From Candidatus Hydrogenedentota bacterium (lineage in GTDB: Bacteria; Hydrogenedentota; Hydrogenedentia; Hydrogenedentales; SLHB01): DNA of 7,823 nucleotides. Location of the stretch: positions 1 to 7,823 of the forward strand of contig PUOI01000501.1 of NCBI GenBank assembly GCA_003552765.1, in the 5' to 3' direction. Made by a program: the position numbers and the translations under genes. Within the stretch, counting starts at the first letter, position 1. The number at the start of each line of letters is the position of its first letter. Below the pieces are notes generated by a model. The model was not told where the DNA came from. It did no database searches and was given only the letters and a program-made list of their open reading frames with translations. Of the stretch, positions 1-5,670 are shown in pieces.

Positions 1-536
1 CCCAACGCCAAGAGCGCCACCGCCACGGCCGCGGCAATGACGGCGCCGAGAAACCGTTGGCGCCATTGAGCTTCGAAGGCCAAGTCCCATATCACCGGCG
101 CCAGCGCCAACAGGGCGGCGAGCCGCACCACCTCAAGCACGGTCTCCGTGGGTACGCGGGCCTGTCCCAGCGCGGCGTGAACCAGCAAGCTGAACAGCAG
201 GAGCAGCCACAACGGCGCGAAGGCCCGTAGCCCTTGCACAACACCCGTAGCGGCAACCGACGCTGGCGCGCGCCAGGTCTCCGCCAGCAATACGCCCGCC
301 GCCAGCGCGAGCCCCGTCATGAAGACGGCGTCCTTGGCGTGCAGGAAGGAACTCAGGGGAAAGGCATACGCCACGGTGCTCCCCACGAGAACGGCGCAAA
401 CAAGCCACCCGCGAAACGCTGGCCAAGGAGAGGCGGCGGCGAGTGGCGGCAGAGGATCGCCGTCCGTGGAAAGAGCTGTTGACATGGTTTCGTCCGTGGA
501 CGATCCGTCGTAATGCGTCATGCGTGGTTGAGGCAT
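1..536 (-). CDS. O-antigen ligase-like polytopic membrane protein, N-terminal part (runs off left edge)
   Basis: This frame is open from an in-frame TAA at 564-566 down to base 1, giving 178 codons from the first ATG (536). The first ~40 residues are polar (Ser/Thr/Asp/Pro-rich). At least five hydrophobic segments follow, at about 43-60, 70-86, 105-123, 137-155 and 162-178. The short loop HAKDAVFM between the first two resembles the start of O-antigen ligase/polymerase (WaaL/Wzy-like) proteins, where a Lys-containing stretch precedes the second span. That family joins or polymerises surface glycans at the inner membrane. The diagnostic large periplasmic loop would lie off the window, so the family call rests on topology. 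In-frame ATGs at 521 and 485 are alternative starts; none has a good ribosome binding site (the GAGG before 536 is only 1 nt away). It follows queF by 75 bp on the same strand and could be read from that transcript. Confidence 0.6.
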   Translation of the reverse strand, partial: MPQPRMTHYDGSSTDETMSTALSTDGDPLPPLAAASPWPAFRGWLVCAVLVGSTVAYAFPLSSFLHAKDAVFMTGLALAAGVLLAETWRAPASVAATGVVQGLRAFAPLWLLLLFSLLVHAALGQARVPTETVLEVVRLAALLALAPVIWDLAFEAQWRQRFLGAVIAAAVAVALLAL

Positions 537-611
537 ACCTCGGTTGAGCCGGCAGCATCTCGCTTAGGGGACGCAGCCTTCAAGCTGTTCCGAACTGAAC
601 GCCTACGCGGT

Positions 612-1037
612 TCACTGTTCCTGGCTGTAGGAAGCGGTGACCGTGCTGCTGAGTCCGCCACGAGGGGCGCACTCGATGACGATCTTCATTGAACGGGGTT
701 GAACGGCGGCCGCGAGGTCTTCCAGCATGCGGTTGACCAAGTGCTCGTACCAAATGCCCACGTCCCGGTAGGACATGAGATAATACTTCAACGAGCGCAG
801 CTCAATGCAATGGCGGTTGGGCGTGTAGGTGATGGTCACGCGGGCGAAATCGGGCAATCCAGAGAAGGGGCACACCGAGGTGAATTCCTCGGTGGTCGTG
901 ACGATTTCGAGCGTATCCCCCGTTGGCGCATCGGCGTATTCGTACGGGAAACATTCGAGACAACCGGAGTCGATCGCCTCGGGTCCCTTAAAGGGAAGGG
1001 TTTTGTCGTGAGCTTCGAAGTCTTGCTTTTCCGGCAC
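612..1037 (-). CDS. queF: QueF, NADPH-dependent preQ0 reductase (7-cyano-7-deazaguanine reductase)
   Basis: QueF reduces the nitrile of preQ0 to the amine preQ1, the last step before insertion into tRNA. The single T-fold domain matches the short (YkvM-type) class. FTSVCPFSGLPDFA carries the nucleophile Cys56 and the acid Asp63; ELRSLKYYLMSYRD follows; the C-terminal APRGGLSS is the usual RGG motif. I chose the GTG at 1037 because GGAG (1047-1050) lies 9 nt upstream, and because it puts Cys, Asp and Glu98 at the same residue numbers as in Bacillus subtilis QueF as I remember it. A GTG at 1052 or the far upstream ATG at 1112 would extend it, the latter 71 bp into queD. With the 1037 start only 4 nt separate it from the queD stop, so the two are surely co-translated. 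One oddity: where B. subtilis has His before the substrate-binding Glu, this protein has Tyr97 (WYE). Confidence 0.95.
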   Translation of the reverse strand: MPEKQDFEAHDKTLPFKGPEAIDSGCLECFPYEYADAPTGDTLEIVTTTEEFTSVCPFSGLPDFARVTITYTPNRHCIELRSLKYYLMSYRDVGIWYEHLVNRMLEDLAAAVQPRSMKIVIECAPRGGLSSTVTASYSQEQ

Positions 1038-1041
1038 GCCT

Positions 1042-1740
1042 TTATTCTCCACGGTACACACACCCCGCTGTACAGGTTTCCTGAATAGCCACAGCCGTGG
1101 GCTGGATCCCACCCGTTTGCACGCAGTCCCAAATCCAGCGGCTCAGATGCTCGGAGGTCGGGTTCTCCAGCCCGCCCCTATCGTTGAGGACGCTGTGGTC
1201 GAGTTGATCATATACGTCCCGGAGCCGCCGCTCCAACGCATCGAGATTCTCCGCGCCCACCTCGATGCGGTAACTGTGCCCATGCAACCGGCGGCACTGA
1301 TGCTCCCGAGGGACTCGGGGAAGATAATGCGCCGCCTCGATGCCAAACCCGATGCGCTCGGGCAGTCCCAAGCGATCATCCGCGGGCAACCACACCGGTT
1401 TGAACGCGCAATCGCCCAGAATGCGCACGCGCACGTCGTGGAAATGTTGGAAGTCCTTGGGAATGCGCGCGCGAATCCAGCCGCGAACCGCTTCAAGATG
1501 CGTTTCTTCCATACCCTCGACATGATTCAGGCAGTTGTGATCCAGTTGCCGCTGGATGGGTCGGAAGCATTCCTTGATATCCGCATAGTCCATGAGCCAC
1601 CCGCGCTCTGGATCCAGCTCTCCCGTGCTCACCACGTCCAAGCGGTAGCTGTGGCCATGCATGCGGCCTTGCGGCCCGCGCTCGCGCGGGTTTTCGTGCG
1701 CGGCCTCCGCATGGAATGTCTTGATCAGCTCGACCTTCAC
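1042..1740 (-). CDS. queD: Tandem-domain QueD (6-carboxy-5,6,7,8-tetrahydropterin synthase)
   Basis: QueD converts dihydroneopterin triphosphate to carboxytetrahydropterin, the first committed step to queuosine. At 232 residues this is about twice the length of E. coli QueD (about 120) because two PTPS/T-fold domains are fused. Domain 1 (about 1-117) has zinc-type histidines His15, His28 and His30, the GWLMDYADIK segment and LDHNCLN. It has Gln24 where the catalytic Cys is expected (PQGRMHGH), and no ETCTAGC motif. Domain 2 (about 128-232) has His138, Cys149, His153/His155 (QCRRLHGHSY), LDHSVLND and the C-terminal ETCTAGCVYRGE with Glu221, very like E. coli QueD. It is shortened by about 11 residues where the GWIIDF segment would be. 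Domain 2 is therefore the likely catalytic half, with domain 1 structural or completing the site at the interface. The start is GTG at 1740; a GGCGG lies rather far upstream and I see no convincing promoter. Confidence 0.93.
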   Translation of the reverse strand: MKVELIKTFHAEAAHENPRERGPQGRMHGHSYRLDVVSTGELDPERGWLMDYADIKECFRPIQRQLDHNCLNHVEGMEETHLEAVRGWIRARIPKDFQHFHDVRVRILGDCAFKPVWLPADDRLGLPERIGFGIEAAHYLPRVPREHQCRRLHGHSYRIEVGAENLDALERRLRDVYDQLDHSVLNDRGGLENPTSEHLSRWIWDCVQTGGIQPTAVAIQETCTAGCVYRGE

Positions 1741-1892
1741 TGGAACTCAGTCCGCCTTAAGTTTGTGAATTTCCGATTGCGTGTGACTTAGCCTGTAGTT
1801 TCAAACCGGTTTTTGCCGCAAATGGTTGTGCGTCAATGGCGCGTGGGCCACACACGAGGTACAGGAGCCCCGGCTCAACCGTAGGCGTATAA

Positions 1893-2097
1893 GGCGCTGA
1901 AAGCGCCATAGCGAGTAGCCTGGGGCAAGCGAAGCGCAGCCCCAGGGCGGGACGCCCCCCCGCATGTCCGTCCTGAAGGGACGGAACAAAGGCGCGGCGC
2001 TCGCTTCGGTCCCTTCAGGACCGATTTCAGAGGCGGCCTGTGACCTGGGGCTGCGCTTCGCTTGCCCCAGGCTACTCGCTATCGCGCCTCTGGCGCG
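1893..2097. repeat. Symmetric array of six hairpins with a 38-bp perfect inverted repeat
   Basis: Six hairpins follow one another in mirror order. Outer: GGCGCT/AGCGCC (1893-1907, loop GAA) and CGCGCC/GGCGCG (2083-2097, loop TCT). Next: CCTGGGGC/GCCCCAGG at both sides (left 1919-1946, right 2044-2071), each with a 12-nt loop. Inner: TCCGTCC/GGACGGA (1967-1985, loop TGAAG) and TCGGTCC/GGACCGA (2006-2024, loop CTTCA). The arms 1908-1945 and 2045-2082 are perfect reverse complements over 38 bp. The two inner loops are complementary to each other. The array lies in the 553-bp gap between queE and queD (both minus). I recall similar CCTGGGG-type hairpin strings in intergenic DNA of planctomycete-like genomes. 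Function unknown: candidates are a structured mobile element, a transcription barrier or a protein-binding array. No reading frame here looks like a real protein. Confidence 0.85.
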
Positions 2098-2219
2098 GGG
2101 TTTGGCCCGCCATCCGCCAAGGCCTTTCATCTGAACCGGCGGCAAGGTCCATATATTGTAGCGCCCGTCCAACGTCCACGTGTGACAGCAACCCACGCTC
2201 AATCTTTCTGCCAAAACCA

Positions 2220-2252
2220 TGGTTTAGCCTGAAACCATTTCGGGCTAAACCA
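2220..2252 (-). terminator. 15-bp hairpin downstream of queE, possible terminator
   Basis: The arms 2220-2234 and 2238-2252 pair over 15 positions with a single G-T wobble and a CCA triloop (TGGTTTAGCC with GGCTAAACCA, then GAAA with TTTC). It begins 42 nt past the queE stop on the minus strand. The tract after it (TGGTTTTGG) holds only four T in a row, so it is a weak fit to an intrinsic terminator. The left arm also forms a second palindrome with the bases before it, AAACCATGGTTT (2214-2225). It may instead be part of the repeat module that ends at 2297. Confidence 0.45.
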
Positions 2253-2268
2253 GACTCAATGGGAACAT

Positions 2269-2297
2269 CCACAATTTTAGGATGGGCCGACTACTAG
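2269..2297. repeat. Repeat-module boundary motif CACAATT...CTAG (copy beside queE)
   Basis: CACAATT at 2270-2276 is followed by CTAG at 2294-2297, the same spacing seen at 5441-5468 and 5593-5620 and one base longer than at 5221-5247. The CTAG overlaps the minus-strand stop codon of queE (2294-2296). It probably marks the right end of the structured module that fills the queE-queD gap; I could not define the left end, and 1741-1892 otherwise shows nothing I can name. Confidence 0.6.
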
Positions 2298-2989
2298 ACT
2301 CCCCTTGTGTCCGGGGACCAGATCACTTTGTGCAACGGTATTTGCAGCCGAACGTCGAGCCCATCTTCCAGGATCCATTCCGCGAGTTCCCGGGGCTCCA
2401 GCCTGTTCCACACCGGCGAAAACAACACCGCTCGGGTCCGGGAAACAAGCGCGTATTCGCGGATCACGTCGCGACTCCATTCGTAGTCGGCGCGATCCGC
2501 GAGGACAAATTTGACCTCGTCCCGCGCCGAGAGCCGGTCAATGTTGGACCAATCGTTCCGATGGTGTTCGCCGCTGCCCGGACACTTCACATCCATGATT
2601 TTGATCGTCTCGTCCGGAAGCCCGGAGAGGGGCAGCGTCCCGCTGGTTTCGCACAGTACCGTGTACCCCTCGGCGTGCAATCGCCGCGCCAAGGCGCCGC
2701 AGTTCTTCTGGAGCAGCGGCTCGCCTCCGGTGATCTCGACGAGGTTCCCCCCGAGTTCCCGGCAGCGTGTCAGGATATCCCCGAGAACCATCTTAACGCC
2801 GCCTTGGAATGCGTACGTGGTGTCGCACCATACGCACCGGAGATGGCAGCCGGTAAGCCGCACGAAGATACAGGGCAAGCCCGCCCAAGTGGACTCGCCC
2901 TGGATGCTCTTGAAGATTTCGGTTACCGCCAGGGTTTCCCGGCGGGTTCCCGAATCGCGGATGTTCGCGAGAGGGGCTTGTGCCGTCAT
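2294..2989 (-). CDS. queE: QueE, 7-carboxy-7-deazaguanine synthase (radical SAM)
   Basis: QueE is a radical-SAM enzyme that contracts carboxytetrahydropterin to 7-carboxy-7-deazaguanine, directly after QueD. In the 231-residue protein the substrate-binding start reads EIFKSIQGEST (24-34). The cluster motif CHLRCVWC gives Cys48, Cys52 and Cys55 (CX3CX2C) for the 4Fe-4S cluster, and ITGGEPLLQ (86-94) is the SAM-binding GGEP. The C-terminus PLHKVIWSPDTRGV matches the family's usual ending. Length is normal (about 210-245). The ATG at 2989 was chosen because the family begins just before EIFKSIQGE. The frame stays open upstream to 3211, but that stretch is the antisense-like shadow of the peroxiredoxin gene. 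The ribosome binding site is weak; translation probably couples to the peroxiredoxin stop 10 nt upstream. It is separated from queD by 553 bp of repeats, so the que genes form two transcription units. Confidence 0.95.
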   Translation of the reverse strand: MTAQAPLANIRDSGTRRETLAVTEIFKSIQGESTWAGLPCIFVRLTGCHLRCVWCDTTYAFQGGVKMVLGDILTRCRELGGNLVEITGGEPLLQKNCGALARRLHAEGYTVLCETSGTLPLSGLPDETIKIMDVKCPGSGEHHRNDWSNIDRLSARDEVKFVLADRADYEWSRDVIREYALVSRTRAVLFSPVWNRLEPRELAEWILEDGLDVRLQIPLHKVIWSPDTRGV

Positions 2990-2999
2990 CACGCCGGAG

Positions 3000-3635
3000 T
3001 CAATTCCCGGTCGTTTCCCGCCGGGCCTGCTCCGTTTCCTCCTGTTCCTTAACAACGTTGTCCATGGCCTCGTAAAGAGGGGCCAAGCCTTCTTCGACGC
3101 CGTACTCCAAGTCGATGTAGCGAACCACGCCTTTCTTATCAACGAGGAACACCGACCGGCTGGAGAACACATTCCCCTCCCGGTCAAGGCGGGGCACGCC
3201 ATACGCGTCAACGATGGCGCCTTCCTCGTCGCCCATCACATGGAACGGAAGCTCGTATTCCTCGCGGAACCGGTCGCTTTCCTCCTGCTCATCCATGCTA
3301 ATGGCGATGACATCCGTGTCCGCCGAGACGAACAGCTCGAACTCGTCGCGATACCCGCAGAGTTGGGCCGTGCATCCCCCCGTGAACACCCGCGGGTAGA
3401 ACGCCACGAGCACGTTCTTCTCGCCCCGGAAGTCGCTTAACTTCTTGGGCAACTCGACGCCCTCTTCCCGGGCCTGTTCCAATTCTTCCTCGGACCATTC
3501 CGGCAAGGCGAAGTCAGGCGCCTCGTCGCCCTTTTCCAACGTGACGTCCTTTTCCATAGCATCCTCCGCCAAGACGGGTGTTAAACACAAGGCCGTTAAC
3601 AGCATGACCGAAACAAAGCGCGCATGGATTTTCAT
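3000..3635 (-). CDS. Exported peroxiredoxin, BCP/PrxQ type (AhpC/TSA family)
   Basis: This is a thiol peroxidase that reduces peroxides using a cysteine pair. The 211-residue protein starts with a signal peptide (MKIHARF, then a hydrophobic stretch to about residue 22, likely cleavage after VLA at 23), so it acts in the periplasm or outside. Pro81, Thr85 and Cys88 form the PxxxTxxC active site (PRVFTGGC). The resolving Cys93 lies five residues on (Cx4C), the spacing of BCP/PrxQ atypical 2-Cys enzymes. An acidic insert (EWSEEELEQAREEGVELPKKL, about 46-66, split here only as one segment) sits before the first core strand, and the C-terminus is a charged helix rich in Glu. The ATG at 3635 has an AGGAGA 7 nt upstream, which decides it over the upstream frame start at 3656. 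queE follows after 10 nt, so both are read from one promoter. Confidence 0.9.
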   Translation of the reverse strand: MKIHARFVSVMLLTALCLTPVLAEDAMEKDVTLEKGDEAPDFALPEWSEEELEQAREEGVELPKKLSDFRGEKNVLVAFYPRVFTGGCTAQLCGYRDEFELFVSADTDVIAISMDEQEESDRFREEYELPFHVMGDEEGAIVDAYGVPRLDREGNVFSSRSVFLVDKKGVVRYIDLEYGVEEGLAPLYEAMDNVVKEQEETEQARRETTGN

Positions 3636-3642
3636 GGTTTGT

Positions 3643-3648
3643 TCTCCT
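3643..3648 (-). promoter_or_regulatory. Ribosome binding site of the peroxiredoxin gene
   Basis: AGGAGA on the minus strand, 7 nt before the ATG at 3635. It fixes that start. It is one of the clearest Shine-Dalgarno sites in the window; several other genes have weak ones. Confidence 0.75.
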
Positions 3649-3661
3649 GATGGCAACTTGG

Positions 3662-3690
3662 GTTATGTGCTTTGGGAACCTACGAGCCAA
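3662..3690 (-). promoter_or_regulatory. Putative sigma70 promoter of the peroxiredoxin-queE unit
   Basis: On the minus strand, TTGGCT (3685-3690) and CATAAC (3662-3667) are 17 bp apart, each 4 of 6 to consensus. A start site near 3655 would give a leader of about 20 nt ending with the AGGAGA site. The match is moderate; its position and the palindrome that abuts its -35 box support it. Confidence 0.45.
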
Positions 3691-3708
3691 TTTGTTCGCC
3701 AGAACAAA
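3691..3708. promoter_or_regulatory. Palindromic operator-like site upstream of the peroxiredoxin promoter
   Basis: TTTGTTC (3691-3697) and GAACAAA (3702-3708) are perfect 7-bp inverted arms around GCCA. The site touches the upstream edge of the putative -35 box of the peroxiredoxin-queE promoter, the position expected of an activator site, or of a repressor that blocks polymerase. The binding protein is unknown. The arms face opposite to the Gram-positive LexA box (GAAC-N4-GTTC). Confidence 0.45.
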
Positions 3709-3830
3709 CACGACCGCCCTTATGTTCCCTTTGCGCCGTCTCAGGAGCCCATGCGCAGTCTGAACCCATAACCCAATCATAGCATACGGAAGCGCACGGC
3801 GTCTTGGGGCCATTGAAAAAGACCGTTGGT

Positions 3831-3860
3831 TTGACAATGGCCCGCCTGTGTTCCTACAAT
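3831..3860 (+). promoter_or_regulatory. Strong sigma70 promoter of tRNA-Ser
   Basis: TTGACA (3831-3836, perfect -35) and TACAAT (3855-3860, 5 of 6 -10) are 18 bp apart. The predicted start near 3867 lies 7 nt before the mature tRNA. A near-consensus promoter is usual for tRNA genes. Confidence 0.8.
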
Positions 3861-3873
3861 TCGGATGAGTCGC

Positions 3874-3965
<92 letters not shown>

Positions 3966-4041
3966 TCTTTCATTCTGGGGGCTTGGCCATCGCGCACACG
4001 CTCGCGCCACGCTGCCCTGAGTCCAACCGGCGTAACCTCCT

Positions 4042-5088
4042 ATGTCTTCCGGTCAACCGCGTATCCTTCTCATTCGCCTAAGCGCCATCGGCGATGTCGT
4101 GCGCTGTATCCCCGCCTTTGAAGCCTTGCGCCACGCGTATCCCGAAGCGCGCATCGACTGGGCCGTCGAACGGAAATCCGCCGCCGTCGTCGAGGGATTG
4201 CCTGGACTCAATACGGTATGGGTCTACGAACGCTCCCGCGATTTCGTGCTGGCTTGCCGGGAATTCCTGCGTCTTTGCCGTGAGGTGCGCCGCCAGAAGT
4301 ATGATTATGTGGTGGACTTCCATGGCCTTCTGAAAAGCGGGGTCCTGGCGCTGGCGAGTGGCGCGCCGGAGCGAATTGGCTTCGCCCGCCCCCGCGCCCA
4401 AGAGGGGAGCCACCTCTGCGCGAACCGGCGTGTGATCATACCCTACAACCAATTGAATCGCGTCGAGGAGAACCTCCGCCTGAGCGATTTGCTCGCCCCC
4501 CGCCCCCAAGCGTTCAAGGTTTCGATTGACGTTCCCCCGGACATCCAGGCGGAAATCGACGCGTTCTTTGAGCGAAACTTCGACGAAACCCGAAAAGTAG
4601 TCGCCATGCACGCCCCCGTGGAGCGCCCGGAAAAACAGTGGCCGCTGGCTCATTTCGCGGAACTGGCCGATGAACTCATCGACGACGGACGGTTCAACGT
4701 TTTGCTGACGTGGGGACCGGGGCAGTATCACGTGGTGGAAGACATCATGCGGCAAATGCGGCGGCGCCCTATCGTGGCGCCGGAGACGCCTACCCTCAAA
4801 CACGTGGCGTGGCTGATGAAACGCGCCGATCTCTATTTCGGGGGCGACACTGGCCCCATGCACATTGCGTGGAACATGGGGACGCCCCTGGTTGCCGTGT
4901 TCGGGGGCACCAATCCGGCGCAACACGCGCCCCCTGGTCAACGGCGCATCATTTTGTACGAAGAGGAAGCCGTGGCCCGGCCTGGGCCGCTGGAGCGCGC
5001 GGCTGCCCGCCTTGAAGCCATCACGCCAGGCCAGGCGTACGAGGCGTGCGTGCGGCTGACGATGGAGGACCCAGGCGTCCCCGCCTAG
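4042..5088 (+). CDS. GT9 family glycosyltransferase (LPS heptosyltransferase-like)
   Basis: The 348-residue protein has the two-Rossmann (GT-B) layout of the ADP-heptose:LPS heptosyltransferases (WaaC/WaaF/RfaQ group). The N-terminus RILLIRLSAIGDVV (7-20) holds the conserved Asp18, expected to be the catalytic base. The C-terminal nucleotide-sugar site reads GGDTGPMHIAWNMGTP (267-282), followed by VAVFGGTNP. Length is normal for the family. The role would be adding a heptose or related sugar to lipid A core on the cytoplasmic face of the inner membrane; the exact donor and acceptor cannot be read from sequence. The ATG at 4042 lies just before the first beta strand. No Shine-Dalgarno site is visible; the bases before it (ACCTCCT) instead resemble the anti-Shine-Dalgarno sequence. 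It follows tRNA-Ser on the same strand. Its TAG stop (5086-5088) overlaps the CTAG that begins the first repeat module. Confidence 0.9.
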   Translation: MSSGQPRILLIRLSAIGDVVRCIPAFEALRHAYPEARIDWAVERKSAAVVEGLPGLNTVWVYERSRDFVLACREFLRLCREVRRQKYDYVVDFHGLLKSGVLALASGAPERIGFARPRAQEGSHLCANRRVIIPYNQLNRVEENLRLSDLLAPRPQAFKVSIDVPPDIQAEIDAFFERNFDETRKVVAMHAPVERPEKQWPLAHFAELADELIDDGRFNVLLTWGPGQYHVVEDIMRQMRRRPIVAPETPTLKHVAWLMKRADLYFGGDTGPMHIAWNMGTPLVAVFGGTNPAQHAPPGQRRIILYEEEAVARPGPLERAAARLEAITPGQAYEACVRLTMEDPGVPA

Positions 5089-5247
5089 TAGATCGTCCGG
5101 CTTAAACTGGTTGGTCACCGAAGTAAACTCGCTCGGAAGTGGCATGGCCTTCCAGGCCATGAATCACGGGCTGGAAGCCCGTGCCACCTCATGGCCAAGG
5201 CACACCGAACCGAGGCTACCCACAATTGGGGAGTGAAGGGGTATTAG
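5085..5247. repeat. Repeat module A: CTAG-bounded, paired-hairpin core
   Basis: This module begins with CTAG at the end of the glycosyltransferase gene and ends with CACAATT (5221-5227) and TTAG (5244-5247). Its core, 5139-5187, has a 4-bp outer stem GTGG/CCAC. Inside are two hairpins separated by AAT: CATGGCC/GGCCATG with loop TTCCA (5143-5161), and CACGGGC/GCCCGTG with loop TGGAA (5165-5183). The loops are mutually complementary. Module B, exactly 380 bp on, repeats the core 49 of 49 and the preceding 54 bp at about 39 of 54 with no gaps. The core might also act as a terminator for the convergent genes, but it has no T tract. Confidence 0.85.
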
Positions 5248-5468
5248 CAACAAATCCATCCCGTAGGGATGACAGCGATCCTGGGGTATCCGCGCGCTGC
5301 GCGCGCATCAACCCCAGGCTATCATCTGTGACCCCGCTGGGGTCGTCTGGATGTTCACCCACGCATGAAGACAAGGGTCTGTCCAGCATTTATGGGGAAC
5401 TCCAACCGAAGCCAGTCCGGGGGCGCAAAGCCGCATTGTCCACAAATTAAGGGTTGAAGGGGTACTAG
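5248..5468. repeat. Repeat module between A and B: three-hairpin block with the same right-end motif
   Basis: The module starts straight after module A and ends at the CTAG (5465-5468) that also begins module B. It holds CATCCC/GGGATG (5257-5271, loop GTA). Next is CCTGGGGT/ACCCCAGG (5280-5318), enclosing a GCGCGC/GCGCGC hairpin (5292-5306). Last is GACCCC/GGGGTC (5330-5344, loop GCT). The CCTGGGG stem echoes the one in the 1893-2097 array. The right end carries the variant CACAAATT (5441-5448) and CTAG at the standard distance. I see nothing clearly structured in 5345-5440. Confidence 0.7.
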
Positions 5469-5620
5469 TGGAGCGTCAAGCCTAACCTTGTTGACCCCCA
5501 AAGTGAACGCGCTAGGAGGTGGCATGGCCTTCCAGGCCATGAATCACGGGCTGGAAGCCCGTGCCACTTCACCGCAAGAATTGGAGACTTTCCACAATTC
5601 ACAGGCCGAAAGTGCACTAG
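5465..5620. repeat. Repeat module B: second copy of the paired-hairpin element
   Basis: This is a copy of module A. It opens with CTAGT, has the identical 49-bp core at 5519-5567 (hairpins 5523-5541 and 5545-5563 inside GTGG/CCAC), and closes with CACAATT (5593-5599) and CTAG (5617-5620). The stretch between core and right end is 8 bp shorter than in A and little conserved. It ends 51 bp before the stop of the convergent PspC gene. Confidence 0.85.
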
Positions 5621-5670
5621 TTACCTGGATAAAGACTTACGTCGGCCGCGCGCCGCGAACGGAGAGACGA

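Noticed and set aside
133..558. 141-codon minus-strand frame at the left end
   Set aside because: Arg/Ala-rich and motif-free; another minus-strand frame there gives a coherent multi-span membrane protein.
1117..1791. 224-codon open frame on the plus strand over queD
   Set aside because: Antisense shadow of the unmistakable queD; no recognisable motif.
1741..1860. preQ1 riboswitch in the queD leader
   Set aside because: I could not find the short hairpin plus A-rich tail of the class I aptamer or another preQ1 motif in the leader.
1801..2297. Open frames on both strands in the queE-queD gap
   Set aside because: They translate the hairpin repeats; both strands give the same WGCASLAPGYSL phrase because of the inverted repeat, so they are not genes.
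2282..3440. Long plus-strand open frames over queE and the peroxiredoxin gene
   Set aside because: Both lie opposite genes with full catalytic motifs; their translations are Arg/Ser/Pro-rich and motif-free.
3691..3708. LexA (SOS) box before the peroxiredoxin gene
   Set aside because: The half-sites are GTTC-N4-GAAC, the reverse of the GAAC-N4-GTTC arrangement, and the gene is not a DNA-repair gene.
4078..5160. Long open frame (360 codons) antisense to the glycosyltransferase gene
   Set aside because: The plus-strand frame gives clear GT9 motifs; the antisense product has none and is an effect of GC-rich codon use.
5139..5187. Paired-hairpin core as an integron attC site
   Set aside because: No recognisable R boxes with the expected core site and no cassette-type gene between the two copies.
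5139..5567. The repeated 49-bp core as a CRISPR array
   Set aside because: Only two copies 380 bp apart, with structured repeats between them and no regular spacers or cas genes.
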